Positions 11,834-24,229 of a DNA stretch of 64,000 nucleotides are shown here, in pieces. Position numbers and translations under genes: made by a program. Below the pieces are notes generated by a model, which did not search any database, was not told where the DNA came from, and was given only the letters and a program-made list of their open reading frames with translations. The stretch's first letter is position 1. Every line of letters starts with the position of its first letter. The DNA comes from Sinotaia quadrata (taxonomy: Eukaryota; Mollusca; Gastropoda; Architaenioglossa; Viviparidae): contig CM054180.1 of the NCBI GenBank assembly GCA_028829895.1, positions 111,775,135-111,839,134 on the forward strand, in the 5' to 3' direction.

Positions 11834-11835
<2 letters not shown>
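9741..11835. other. No gene seen; AT-rich spacer with a short minisatellite
   Basis: No reading frame here resembles a known protein and none has splice or domain support. It holds a perfect 20-bp palindrome at 10096-10115 and a degenerate repeat of about 60 bp at 10.73-10.93 kb built on TATGATAGTGGGCCTTACA. Confidence 0.5.
10725..10930 (+). repeat. Degenerate minisatellite, about 60-bp period
   Basis: Phrases like GGCCTTACACATTA, TATGATAGTGGGCC and TACACAATATCC recur three to four times with substitutions and small gaps. Confidence 0.6.

Positions 11836-11924
<89 letters not shown>
11836..11924 (+). repeat. (GA)n microsatellite, about 89 bp
   Basis: An uninterrupted GA run. Confidence 0.97.
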
Positions 11925-11926
<2 letters not shown>

Positions 11927-13600
11927 TTAATTTATTTATGCTATCATGAAATGTTTATAAGGAATTGACAGTGCGATTTCTGCTTTATCTTGATATAGAA
12001 AGTCTTACAAAATAGACACAATAATGTCATTAAACTATATACTTAAATCTAAAATCTAAAATTCGTTCTTCGTGATTTACAAAGAAAATTCTAAAGTATT
12101 TTCGACTGACTACATCAGCATACAGCACATCAGCCATGACAGAGCGAATAATTTGATAAGCGAAAATCCGAACCTGAAAGTGAAGCATGAATATGACGCC
12201 CAATTACCTTTCAAATTCTGTCTTTATTGACAAATATGAATGCGTCTTAAATTAACTTCGTTTGAAACAGTCAGTAATTAAATTAATAGCAAACATCACC
12301 TTTAGTGAATTTACTTGCATCTATGTATCATACAACCACGCAAACTGTAAAATCATGATTTACGCATTGCATTTACCGGAACGTTTAGATTTCAACTACA
12401 GTCTCAATAACCGCGCAAAACTAGTCATTTCAAATGAAATCGTATCGAAAGTTCTATTACATTAAGTGGATTAATTAGAGGATGATAATATTTAAGCATG
12501 CTCAACTTTCTTTATGAAGTGAAATCAGAAGCTGCTGGAAGAATGAGATTACTGCTTTAATTGATTAATGCTACCAAACCTGAAACGAGTGAATGATATC
12601 TTTATTGAGGGAATTATATAGATTAAAGGTTATGTTATAAGATAAACATATTTTTCGCTTGTGTATTTTCCGCATAGAACATTTAATAAAAGAGTGTCTC
12701 ATATAAAGTACATATCATATGAATGAAAGTAAGGTAAGATTTGTGCTACGCCTTCGTGAAATGCAATAGATTGTGGTGAGTTGTAGCAGGTATAGGCGAA
12801 AAAACAGTTCCGTATATTCTTATATGGTTATCTCCTTTCAAAGTAGTGCTATTGATAGAGTATAGGAACTCTCAGTAATTGGAACACATTCATCTGTAAA
12901 ATCTAATTTTGATCAACATCATGAACAATACATTATTATGTCAAATTTATTTTGGATTAAATGTGCATTGGAGAGAGAATACTTTTATGCAGAAATCATA
13001 TACAACCGTCACTCAAAAAGAATAAAGACCCTTTCATAAAGTATATGTGGCTTAAAATGAAAGTAGTAATATTTTGTAAAAAAAAAATAATAATTTATAT
13101 AATTATAGTTTAAAACAAACATTTCAATCTACGAAACAAAAACAGGAATCTTACATTTCAAAAGTTGTTATAGTTGTCCCGGGGCTCAAAATGAAAATGT
13201 ATGTTTGAAGTCCAACTCAAATACAGAAAACTAATACTTACGGCTATCTTTATAATGCTTACGGCTATCTTTTTATCATGCTTACGGCTATCTTTTTATC
13301 ACTCGACAGCCAATGACGCTTGTTCACCATGTGCTTAGCTAGATAGGGTGTCCTGTGTTTGACAGAACAAATGAGACCGCACTGAATGAAAATCAATACA
13401 TACGTCCAAAGCTTGTCGCGTGTTTCTTTATCGTTTGTTATGTGTTAGTCACTCAATCGTTTTTGCTCAGAAAGTTCTCGGAGAACGGAGCTACGGTCAA
13501 GATATTTTTGGATTGCCTTCACCATTATTTTTTTAATTAAACAAACTAGTTATTACTGCTAAGCCACTGCCAGTAGATTGATGTGCATGGCTATATAATA
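11925..13600. other. No gene seen; AT-rich spacer
   Basis: Only short frames of biased composition occur. A 24-bp repeat (GCTTACGGCTATCTTTTTAT) is present three times at 13236-13302. Confidence 0.5.
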
Positions 13601-15015
13601 TTCTATCTAGAGTGCTTTGTATATCTGCATTTGTTTAGGTGTGTGCAGTATGTTTTTCTCTTTTGAATACCATTTATGTATGTGATATTTGTATATTATG
13701 GTTTAGTTTGTGTATCAGAGTTTAGTTTGTGTATCAGTAGTGTGACTGAGTCTAGGTCTGTTTAAAATGGTGCTGTGGTGTTTTCAGGCTGCTGCTTGGG
13801 ATGTGATTTTAGTTTCTTCTTGTGTGTTCTGTAATTTTGACATGGGGTCGGTACGTAGGTCTATATATGGGCATGCTGCAAACTGTTCCGTGTGTGGCGG
13901 TGTATATTGCTTCCTTGTCTACTGTATTGTTCCATGGTATGCTTATGTGGCTGGAAACCTTTAGGAGGAAGTTAAATTGTTCGTTTGTTCTAAACCTTTT
14001 TGTGTATCTACCAGTTTTGTCGTCATTATAAAGTTAAGGGAGTGGGGTGTTTAATAAGATGCCCACACGTGTGAGGTGTTCTACTCTCGTCACTATTCTG
14101 ATCTGTAATGGGTTTGCTATGCTTACGTCAGTTAGTCGTAACTTTTTTATTCACCGATACGTGAATTGTGGTGGTAGTTAATAATTGCATTTCTCTCTGG
14201 TATTGTTTTATTTTATTGTTTCAGGTTTTGTCGCTATATCTTCTAATTCCCCAACTGTATTTTTTAAAAGATTTGCCTGTATATATATGTTGTTTGCCTT
14301 TTGTTTGCGTGTTTCTTTCTGTTTTCTTTAGTGGAATATTAATTAGTCTGTGACCGTGTATGTTTTGTTTTCATGTTGATGGAAAAGAGCCTAGAGCTAA
14401 GAGTACTGCTTAGTTTTGTGTTGTTTGTAATGTGTAATTTGTTGTTGCCCGTGGTCGTAAAAGTGTTTAGTCGATAGCAGATTTGAAAGAGTGATAGTCT
14501 TTGTTTTGTTGTGAGTGACGTGTACTTGTCTATACCCACTGCTATTTTCCAATCTTGTATTTATAATTGCATTTAGTTTTTTTCCCCGTGTACATTATGC
14601 GTTCTGTAAAGTCAATGTTTTGGTCTGATCTTACGCTGAAAATGTTTTTATTGTTTGAGTCCTTTACTGGTGAGTCTTTTGGTATGAGTTTTGTGCATAT
14701 TTTGTAATTTGTTTAGTGAAAAGAATATTTCTTGGGATTTGTCTCAGTATCCACTTTCGTGTCCATTCTACAAGCTGCGAGGTTTAATTTTGTACGTGTG
14801 TTCGAGTTTCGTCCTCTTTGAATGATACAGGGTTGAGTAAATTATATAAGTTGTGTTTATTTTTTATTTTTCTTGTCGCATGTCGATATCTGGAATAGGG
14901 TGAGTCTTAAGGCGCATTTTGGGGGTTTCGTTATGTTTGCATGTGTAATCTACTTGGAGTTCCTTTATGCTTGTGGGAAACGTTTCGTGTGTGTGTGTGT
15001 GTGAATATGTTTATA
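13600..15015. other. T/G-rich stretch, possibly an antisense retroelement relic
   Basis: The plus strand is strongly T/G-rich, so the minus strand is A/C-rich like the coding strand of the LINE relic at 16.7-17.4 kb. No reverse transcriptase motif could be read in any frame, so the idea of an old antisense LINE rests on composition alone. It ends in a short (GT)n run near 14.99 kb. Confidence 0.25.
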
Positions 15016-16640
15016 TAGTCGTATATTTGTCCTGTTATGACTTATTTCAGTACTCTGATCAAATTTAACGTTTGTAGTTTAAGCCAACAAATTTATAGAC
15101 AGGTAAACTTGTGTACAAAGCACGGACTGGGAAACGTTAAACAATTATAGTTAATTGTGCATTCAATTTCCTTTTTCTCGACTCTTTCGCCCCCACCCAA
15201 TCCCATCGGTCTATTTGCATAAATAACCAACTACAATAATTGATTAACAAGGTAAAAATGAATTTAATAAAATTTAACAAATAACAAAAGATATTCAAAG
15301 ATTCAGATGATATTAGGTCTCCTAATACTATGCTATTTGTCTAACACACGAAGTGTTCAAATAGATTGCAGATATTTATTTAGTTCAAGTACACCAGTCC
15401 TTGCACTAAGCTGTTTATCCAAATAGTGATGATAAATGAAGCACATGGTCCCCAACGAAATTTCGGTTGGATTACTGGACTCAACGGCCTAGTTATCACC
15501 AACTTGGTCGACAGTCTTTCATTGATTACACCCCTCTTCTGAATTGCATCAGGAGTTCAGACTCAGCCAATTGCAGGACACCAATAGAAGCAATATACAG
15601 GCCGGTTCACTGGGTGGTGAATTTACGACGATGAAGAAAGATCAAGACATCAGACGGAATACATCAGACAAAGACCAAAATCGAGAGACCAAGGAAACCG
15701 CTCTGGAAATAAATGAATTCCTATGAGCGATAGTTCTCACGGTTTCGCAATCCAATACACATGGTTGACAATAGCATAGCTTATTCCTCGACCATTTTAG
15801 TATCTTTACATTTAATATTTAAATATGTAATAAAAGATACAATGTGGTCACACATGTGCGTTTTTACAATTAACGTACACATGAAACTTACGAATTTCAA
15901 GGAAACATTACATTTTACAAATGAAATTCAATAAGAAGGAAAATCAAAAATACAATTTAAAAATCACACATATGCGCTTTACAATTACAACAATATAATA
16001 CATGCAAAATGAATTTAAATTGTTAACAAGAAATTTAACTTGCACTGACGTTCTGTGATACAATTCAGTTATTTTTAGTTTGCAAAATTATTGTTTCTCA
16101 ATTTAACAATTAATTTAAAGGATGTAACATTTCAACTTAGCCACACTTTTATCAAGCCACATGTTTTCAGAGAAAATTGCAATAATACAACTCCTACAAC
16201 AATAAAATGCATAAATTCGCACAACGATAACTTAAATGGAAATACAAACAAATCGATGTGTTACCTTGTTCAATACAACAGTATGATCAGCAGGAGGGCC
16301 CTCATGTGATTCACGGAATTTCAGATGACTTAGACGCTCACATCGGTCTGTCCTTTTCCTCTCAAATGTGGGTATATAGTGCGATCAGACTATTTAAAGG
16401 AATATATGAATTTATGGCGTGAATTATTAGTCACGTGATAACGCTTGGTTCGACATACAATCGGCCATTGTCTTAAATGTTACACAACTGGAGTGAGTTC
16501 TCTCTCCCCCTTATGAATAAGGTGTGTGTATCAGAGCATGACGATTACGTCACTCTTACAAAGAACTGCATCCAAACAAGAAAAAATAACGATTTAAACG
16601 AAAGCGGGTTAAGAGGTCAAGTATAATTTGTCTTGACTCT
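15016..16640. other. No gene seen
   Basis: An AT-rich spacer. A near-palindrome CCAACGAAATTTCGGTTGG lies near 15.46 kb. The short frame at 15544-15726 has no recognisable domain. Confidence 0.45.
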
Positions 16641-16643
16641 GCT

Positions 16644-16705
<62 letters not shown>
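16644..16705 (+). repeat. (CA)n microsatellite
   Basis: An uninterrupted CA run of about 60 bp directly at the left edge of the LINE endonuclease relic. Confidence 0.97.
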
Positions 16706-16707
<2 letters not shown>

Positions 16708-17403
16708 CTAAAAGTTATATCATGGAATTGCAACAGTAATGGACATAAAACATGAAAACACCACTGCTTAATAAAAGAACACAAACCCGACATAAGATGC
16801 CTACAGGAAACCAGAATCTCAGAAATCAAACAAATAAAAATACAACCATGCACCTCAACCCACGTGGGAGCCACAATAAAGAAAACCATGTAGGACTCGC
16901 CTGTCTCATCAAAAACACCTTACAACTACACCATGGTAGATACTCACTTAACAATTGCACTAACAAAGAAAAATCTTTAACTACAAATCACCAGCACATA
17001 CATTCAATCACCAAAAAATAAAAAGGACTAGAAAACGTACACTCTCTCAAAACAAGATAATCATAGGTGACTTCAACGCAGTACAGCCCAGTTGGTCCAA
17101 TGGAATACAAACCGATCAACGACAATTACTACTCAACTGGCTAACGAGGGAAAAAAAAAACTAACCATTTTAGCCCCCCACCCCCAACCCACCAGACACC
17201 AAACCACCCTCGACATTTCACTAATGAACCCTCAAATCACACTAGACACCACAATCACAATTGACGACGACAGGTACAACAGTGAACACCAAACCATCAT
17301 ACTAGAACTTAACACCAAACAAATACATCATAGATACACACTCAAGCCCTACATGGCACATATCCAAGGCAATTGGGAAACCTCCAACGCAACCTACAAC
17401 TAA
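16706..17403 (+). mobile_element. LINE relic: apurinic-type endonuclease domain (Jockey/I-like)
   Basis: Plus-strand frames, broken by several shifts, read ISWNCNSNGH near 16.72 kb, then KPDIRCLQETRI near 16.78 kb, IIIGDFNAVQPSW near 17.07 kb, LDISLMNP near 17.22 kb and YNSEHQTIIL near 17.29 kb. These are the ordered marks of an APE endonuclease of a non-LTR retrotransposon (W-N, Q-E-T, G-D-F-N, the D-hydrophobic block and the S-[DE]-H end). No reverse transcriptase follows, so it is a dead fragment. Codon use is strongly A/C-rich. It is bracketed by (CA)n on the left and (GT)n on the right. Confidence 0.8.
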
Positions 17404-17517
17404 CACCAGAACAACAACTAACACACGAAAGCACGAACACATAGGCCACCAACACAACAAACGCAATCACCACAGCAGCAAACTGGACCTCCCCCTCACA
17501 CAGTGTTTGTGTGTGAT

Positions 17518-17521
<4 letters not shown>

Positions 17522-17567
<46 letters not shown>
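17522..17567 (+). repeat. (GT)n microsatellite
   Basis: A GT run to the right of the LINE relic. Confidence 0.95.
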
Positions 17568-17568
<1 letters not shown>

Positions 17569-17689
17569 CGCTAGCTACCTTTGACATAGGCATTCAGATT
17601 TTTTCATCGATTTGACATTTCAGTTTATGTGTTAGTCTTGAAGGGACTTTGATCATTAATTGAATTCTGGGGTTCCGAACACATTAGAT

Positions 17690-17890
17690 GGGTGTAACAC
17701 ACACACATTTTACTTCCAGCTGATAAATATATATTTAACAATGTTTTTAGTACTTACTGAAATCGTGCTTAATCGTTTAATTTCAGCATTGTAAATGAGA
17801 AACTGAAAGTAGACCCAGACATATGTATCAACTTCTTTTGTATGATCATTAACCAAAAAGTAATGGTGGATATATAATAATAACTACGAA
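17690..17890 (+). repeat. Segment similar to 51.70-51.89 kb
   Basis: Both contain ACAATGTTT...AGTA, TTTCAGCATT, then GAAAC(T/C)GAAAGTAGACCCA and TTTTGTATG(A/G)TCATTAA, then a TGGTGGATATA-like phrase. They are probably two copies of one dispersed or duplicated piece. Confidence 0.6.
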
Positions 17891-18546
17891 CGTTAGTGAA
17901 ACAGTAGAATCAAGTGATTCTTGATTTTCAATAACAATTTAATCGAATACACAACCAAGAAGCAAATACAATCAAGCATTTTAAGCAAAAATTAAAATAC
18001 ATAAATAATTTATACAACTAAATCATTTATAAACTTTTAAACAGTCATACTTTAGACTTAAGAAATAATATCAAGTAATAGGCTCCTCTTGAAATCTGGA
18101 CCTAAGACTGTGTTTCAAAATGTACTTCATTGGCTACTCGCTAATGTAGCATCCCTATCAAGAACAAGCACATTTGTGTCTTTAAAATTACTGTGAATTT
18201 AATACTTGAGGTCGAACATAGCCAAAAAGTTACAAATTCCTGCACAATAGGTGTTAAACTTTCAAAATTGACTTAAATCTCAAAACCGACCTTGTCACCC
18301 ATTTATTTGTTTTATTTTAACTGCTACGCGCTAATTGAAGGGAGCTGGAGTGGTTTATTTTTGACACGCGTGGATTTAATCTTCTAGCAACTCTAAAACA
18401 TAAAATGTGAATCGTAAAATTAGGTCAGAGACAATTCATCATGCAAATATCGACGGGAATTAGTGCTAGGGATATTTTCCAGCACTGGTCACAATTACAG
18501 TATATTCCATTATTCCATTAATAATTCTTTTAATGATAATTTTATA
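17891..18546. other. No gene seen; AT-rich spacer downstream of unit B
   Basis: No frame or repeat of note. Confidence 0.45.
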
Positions 18547-18582
18547 TGTGTATGTATGTATGTGTGTGTGTGTATGTGTGTA

Positions 18583-18628
<46 letters not shown>
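18547..18628 (+). repeat. (TG)n microsatellite with TATG interruptions
   Basis: TG repeats with a few TA steps. The tract ends about 20 bp from the stop codon of unit B. Confidence 0.95.
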
Positions 18629-18633
<5 letters not shown>

Positions 18634-18646
18634 ATGCGCGTGCTCT

Positions 18647-18697
18647 CTAGAAAATATCAGTGGAATCGCAGAGTGCAGTCACAGGAAGTGTAGAAAT
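18647..18697 (-). CDS. Unit B: terminal micro-exon, C-terminal tail and stop
   Basis: A strong acceptor (TTTTATTTCCAG) is followed in phase 0 by ISTLPVTALCDSTDIF and TAG. The first six residues match the tail exons of units C (VTTLPV) and D (VSTLPV). Agreement at acceptor, phase, motif and position after NHR exon 3 makes this the last exon of unit B. Confidence 0.75.
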   Translation of the reverse strand: MSTLPVTALCDSTDIF

Positions 18698-18874
18698 CTG
18701 GAAATAAAAGAAATGTATTAGTAAAATTATCAGATTGTTGTAGTGGATTGTATATGCATGAATAAAAACATGCAAGTCAGTTAAATGGCATTTACGTTTG
18801 GCGAATTTTAAATGTGCTATTGAATAGAAGCGCACGTGTGCTTGTGTTTATTCGTTGGTATACAGATATGCATG

Positions 18875-18876
<2 letters not shown>

Positions 18877-18949
<73 letters not shown>
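18877..18949 (+). repeat. (GT)n microsatellite
   Basis: An uninterrupted GT run in the last intron of unit B. Confidence 0.97.
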
Positions 18950-18952
<3 letters not shown>

Positions 18953-19779
18953 TTGTGAAATGTATGTTTGTGGCTTGCAGTCTAAGTGCGGATTGATAGA
19001 CTGAAGTTATTGTAATGAAATAACACAATGACTATATTGTATAAATTAGAGAACAGAATAAGTGAACAATAACACCAATCATCGTCATTGATATTGTAGT
19101 TTTGAAAGTTAGTATTATTATTGTAGCTCGTTTTTATTTTTTAATATTGGCATTGGTTACTGATATCATTAACTATTCAATTGTATATTGTATTATGTAT
19201 AATTGTATATTAATATTTTTGTCTTAAAACGTTCATTATATGAAATTTAAACCGCGTACATGAGACTACCTAAAATAATCATTATCAAACTTTTGATTAC
19301 TGTCAAGATTGCAAACATCTCTAATAGTACGAATAATTAAAACTCTTGCGTATATAGTAATTTCCTCAGTCTGCCATCAAAACTCAAATATGAAATCTTT
19401 ATATCTATATCCTGAGACAGGAATAAGTGTCTATAAGAAACGCCTCTTGGTGTGGAAAGCAAAACTATCTTGAAATTTTCTCTACTGAACGGAATGACGT
19501 ATGGATGAAGTAAACCACACACAATATGTAAGAAATGATTAATTAATTATCAGAACTTTGTACACATTTCACAAAAACCAAAATGTTCATCTTCCTTTCG
19601 TCCCTATAGCTAAATAAACTTTGTGAGTGGATCTAATTTCTTTAAAATCACGAAATTATAAAAGTAATTTAAAATATCAAGAAGTTCAGCAGTAAAATAG
19701 TCAAACGCAGCCAAAATAGAACAATAGGGAAAACGACATATCGATGAAAAGGAAGAACGAACGAAATAGATAGAGAGAC

Positions 19780-19818
19780 AAGCAGACAGACTGCGGACAG
19801 ACATACAGACAGACAGGC

Positions 19819-19874
<56 letters not shown>

Positions 19875-19875
19875 G
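19780..19875 (+). repeat. (GACA)n/(GATA)n microsatellite
   Basis: A short GACA run passes into about 14 GATA units, ending about 20 bp from the donor of NHR exon 3 of unit B. Confidence 0.95.
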
Positions 19876-19896
19876 TTCGTCATTCTTAACTTTGAC

Positions 19897-20076
19897 CTTT
19901 CTTAAATCTGGGAATAAATCGAACACAGCGTAGCAATCTTGTGGTAACCCACGGTAGACAACTCCCTGATCTATACCGTCCACATAGAGATGGAGGCACC
20001 TTGCTGAATCAATCAAAACACCGACACGGCTACCGACTTTGACTCTGTTAAGGGCTTGACTGTTTCTGCTAGTAGT
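19897..20076 (-). CDS. Unit B: NHR exon 3
   Basis: A 180-bp phase-0 exon (60 residues), the same length as in units C and D. The acceptor is ATATTATGCAG and the donor GTCAAA is weak. It contains RVKVGSRVGVLIDSARCLH, then LYVDGIDQGVV and CYAVFDLF. These are the V-G-x-R-x-G-V, hydrophobic-Y-x-D/N-G-x-D-Q-G and A-V-F-D-L blocks that end an NHR domain. Confidence 0.85.
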
Positions 20077-21158
20077 CTGCATAATATACAGTAAATAATA
20101 TACAGTAAGAAAGAAAGAAACCAACCTATAAATTACATTTATCGTTGACGATTGCTTTTGAAGTGTTTCAGAATATTTCACCTTTAAAGAGAGATCGCCG
20201 TGTTGAAATGCATATTTGATTAAAAAAACAAAAACAATAATTTTGATTGAATATCTGTAAATGAAGCACCACTTATTTTACACTAATAACTAAACTGATT
20301 TTTTATTGCTTTTATTCATATGTGTACAGTAATAGGAATCGAGTGAAGCCAACGCTTTACTGAACGTAAACTAACATATTGCAAATTATATTTGATACTC
20401 CCTCTCTTCTGGTGATATTCATGTAAAAGTATGTTATTAATAATTAAAAGTACCTATCTCTCACATTTAACTTATAGTAGTAATTTAATTACCCGTAAAC
20501 CTTGTATATTATTAATAACATAAATAAGATTCATATCACTTGTAATTTGTTATGGATGATTAATTAATAATAATAATTATAACATTAAGTAGGTGACGTT
20601 GGTGTCATAAAAGGCAGTGAAACTTCACTTCAAGAAAACGACACCAACTTCAGAGATGAAATTGATAATCTCCACAAACCCCGAAAATCATTTCTAAGTT
20701 TACATTTTGGAATTTAAAACATGCTTGTTTCGCTTGCTATTGCAGTTCAAAGTATATTTTACTGTTTATTGTTGCAGAAAGGGAACAGGATAGTAAAATC
20801 AGTACATCCTACTGGGAATAAAATTAAAGAAGGACCCTTGAAAATGTTCTGGTCTCCAGTTATTTGACCGACATGACGTTTAGAATAAAGATTACGAAAG
20901 AAAAATAACGCCATAATGATTTTATTGCGTCTGAAGCTATATGTGTGTACGCGCGCGTATGTGTCCAAGTTTCATTGTTCAGGATGAAATATAAAATCAG
21001 TGATCAAACGGACTTCTTTGTAACTTTGGCCATTTATTTGCTACTAGTGATTGTAGTGCCAAAGCGAAATATAGAAATATTAGTGTTACATCAGTTTGAG
21101 ATTAACATTTCAAGAAGGATTATCAAAATGTGAAAATTGTATAAAATATCATATTTAC

Positions 21159-21308
21159 CGTGTTCCTGCGGACAGAAATGCCATCTCTAAACATAACAAT
21201 AGCAGACTGCATCCATTCTTTGTAGCTTTGTTGGTCAAGATTTTCTGGATTGTCCATGACAACTCCCATCGCAAACACGTTTCCACCATTCGTCTCATCC
21301 ACGTGTAT
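21159..21308 (-). CDS. Unit B: NHR exon 2
   Basis: A 150-bp phase-0 exon (50 residues) between an acceptor ending GTGTCAAG and a good GTAAAT donor. It begins IHVDETNGGNVFAMGVVMDN and continues with PENL. This fits the central NHR block (a V-D/E-E-T start, hydrophobic-G-V, then D/N-N-P-E-x-L). The matching exon is 159 bp in C and D and 177 bp in E. Confidence 0.78.
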
Positions 21309-21473
21309 CTTGACACAGAGCAATATGCTTACTGAATTTAGCTCTTACTTGTTGTGTGAAGACGTGGATGTGTCTATGTTTGTTTGTGTTATACAGTCCA
21401 TGCACAAACACACCATCCCATCCACTCCTATTCCCTCCATTCCCTCCCATCCTGTCCGTCCGTTGGTCCACCC

Positions 21474-21737
<264 letters not shown>

Positions 21738-21739
21738 AT

Positions 21740-22930
21740 TCTATTCTATTGAAATGGTGGATCAGAAAGTCCTGAATTATGTTTTGAAAACTACAATACA
21801 ATTACATTAAGTACAATAACATTCTATAGTATCATACCCCATCGACCACCACCTTGTGTACACCCTCAAAATAGACCTAGATTATAAGCAACAATAACGT
21901 TCTTGTACAAGGTTCTGAAATATTTTAATCAGTTTATTAATATTAAATGTATCGTGTGCGTCTCTAGATATGAAAACATTTAATAGGGTCAGAAAGAGTC
22001 TTCAAATATTTGTTTTAGTGTATGAAACAATATAATTACATTTAGTCTATTGTATGACTTTGATCTTCTCTATAGTCCCTTTGGTAACACATTTAGTCTA
22101 AGATTTTTATGCCATCAGAAAAATAATTTGTTGAATTGCAAGTCTAGCATGCGTTACTTCTTGATTTCTCGATCACAGGTGAAATAGAAATTTCTTAAAA
22201 CGTCTTTTATATCTTGGTCATAATAAAATGGCAACCTCTCAAAACGTTTCTAATGTCTTGGTCACACCTGAAATGGCAGCTTCATACAGGTCTCTGCGTG
22301 ATTCAAGCAGGTGATGATCAGGTGAAGCCAAGAACATACGGAAGATTCCCCAGCACTTCAAATTTCAGTTGATTGAGGGCCTCACTGATATGGGCGACAG
22401 TGTGGGGATGGGAATTGTTATACAACATTGCGATACATTTCGACAACTTCTGAGTTTCTGAGGTGGGTAATTCTGGTTTCGGGGTATTTCGCTCTAAAGG
22501 ACATTGTATGCCTTTGTACCTTAATCATATTATGTCCCAAATCATGAGGTCTGTGCTGGATTTCTGCACTTCGTACGCCTTTGGAACACATATATTACTT
22601 ATCTGCTGTCTGCTCCTCTTTAGTGCAAGCGTCTAGTGAAGCTGCCATATCACTGTATGTATTTCGTTCTTGTACGTGCGTGCAAAATTGACAGTTCAAC
22701 AAACATAGACAGATATAAAATAAGTAATAGCAGAAACTTTCTGACCCACCCTTAGAGGAAGTTATCAGTGAATTCTTGCTACTATGAAAATGATTTACGT
22801 AATTATTTTATATTTTATATTTAGTAGTTTTCGAACGAAACACTGGACCCATTTAAAGATTATATACTTTAAAATTACTGACAATTTTACTTTAATATGT
22901 TTCATAAGTTCAAGGTTCATAATATGTTTA
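21740..22930. other. Intron 1 of unit B, no further gene seen
   Basis: An AT-rich intron with no recognisable element. Confidence 0.4.
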
Positions 22931-22931
22931 C

Positions 22932-23066
22932 CTCATACAATTTGTTGATTTCTAATGGTTCCTGAGACATTACTATTCCATCGACATAATTACAAAGTGT
23001 AAAACTTTCCCCTCGTTCTCCATGTTCCATGGTTTTACTAGAAACTTTGCAAAACCGCCACATTGT
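22932..23066 (-). CDS. Unit B: NHR exon 1, possible start of an NHR-only protein
   Basis: A 135-bp phase-0 segment (45 residues), the same length as in unit A, with donor GTAAAC. It reads TMWRFCKVSSKTMEHGERGE and ends MSQEPLEINKLYE, matching the NHR start (W-R-F and the final L-Y-E). The usual F-H-x-x-H/C-G-K-N motif is degraded to FCKVSSKT. The upstream AG (CCGAAATAG) has a poor pyrimidine tract. The second codon is ATG, so translation could start here and give a protein of about 170 residues: NHR (exons at 22932, 21159 and 19897) plus tail. Whether unit B is a working NHR-only gene or a pseudogene cannot be settled from the sequence. Confidence 0.7.
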
Positions 23067-23105
23067 CTATTTCGGTTAAATCCCGTTTATATTCAATATC
23101 AATAT

Positions 23106-23228
23106 TCTGTGGTCCATACTACCACTACGACACAGTGGGCGCATCGTTTCTGCAGTTGTCTTCCGTAGCAGGAAACAATCATCACAAATCACGTGGCAGC
23201 AAGGAAGACTCCGGGGATTACTAAACTG
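23106..23228 (-). pseudogene. Unit B: RING finger relic
   Basis: In the same frame as NHR exon 1 and just upstream of it, the minus strand reads QFSNPRSLPCCHVICDDCF and then RPLCRSGSMDHR. It aligns with the unit A RING from YKEPKILPCAHLICRNCL to QCPLCR. The first C-x2-C pair is absent and the first Cys of the last pair is Arg (RPLC for CPLC), so it cannot fold as a RING. TAA and TAG stops separate it from the NHR exon, and the B-box/coiled-coil region is gone, consistent with a deletion of about 1 kb. Confidence 0.7.
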
Positions 23229-23489
23229 TATGTCTTCTGTTTCGCTTGTCTGCTGTTGCTACTGCTTGACTGGGGTAATCATGCTGAATTAAAACAGAAA
23301 GTGCTGTTAAAAGAATGTTTCAGTGACATACTGAAATCGATTATGATTCTAAACACTTCGACACAGTTTAATACTAAACCTCTACACACTTGCATGAGTA
23401 TAAATAACGACTAATCCCATCAGCCAGAAACATTGACATATAATCTACAGTTCTACACATACCACTGATCGTAATGATACAATACACAT

Positions 23490-23493
<4 letters not shown>

Positions 23494-23552
<59 letters not shown>

Positions 23553-23553
23553 T
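23494..23553 (+). repeat. (TA)n microsatellite
   Basis: A run of about 60 bp of TA. Confidence 0.95.
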
Positions 23554-24091
23554 TAAACATACTGTAAATCCAAGAATTGCGTATTTGCGTGGTGTAATCA
23601 ATGTATAGTTTGAACATAATTTAATTGTCATCAATTATTGATAAGTAATAATCGTTGTGAACGAAAGAAATATTAATTAGCCTATTATCATATATCATAG
23701 TGCTTGCACATCCTATACTTTAAATTGTCTTCAATACCATGTTTACACACGTGCGGGAGACGGACTGAAAAAGAAATAAGAAGGAGAATAATAATTAAAG
23801 AGCCCATTCAAATTTACAAACAGCAACTGCATTTCTATTTATGGAAGTGTACATATTTTTATGTTAAATTCTCTATGACACCAAGGGAGAGAATAGCATG
23901 GGGTGGTGTGGGAGGGTGGTATATTGAGAATACAAATTAAATTTGGTTATGGGGATGTTTCTCGATGGACGATTTCACGCTCACTAGATATAATTGTTAA
24001 GATAAGTGGTTGTGATTATGAGTTTAAAGCTCCTATTAGAATCATAGAGATAAATTCCTTGTTGTACTGACATCATTGTGCAATTGTAAGT

Positions 24092-24093
<2 letters not shown>

Positions 24094-24132
<39 letters not shown>

Positions 24133-24141
24133 GTGTGTTAA

Positions 24142-24224
<83 letters not shown>
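24094..24224 (+). repeat. (GA)n followed by (TG)n microsatellite
   Basis: About 35 bp of GA, then ATTATG, then about 90 bp of TG. Confidence 0.97.
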
Positions 24225-24228
<4 letters not shown>

Positions 24229-24229
24229 G

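Noticed and set aside
13767..14031. 65-69 codon plus-strand frames with Cys and hydrophobic residues
   Set aside because: T/G-rich DNA gives such residues by chance; no homology or splice support.
13600..15015. Possible reverse transcriptase on the minus strand
   Set aside because: Composition resembles a LINE coding strand, but no RT or nuclease motif could be read in any frame, so only a composition note is given.
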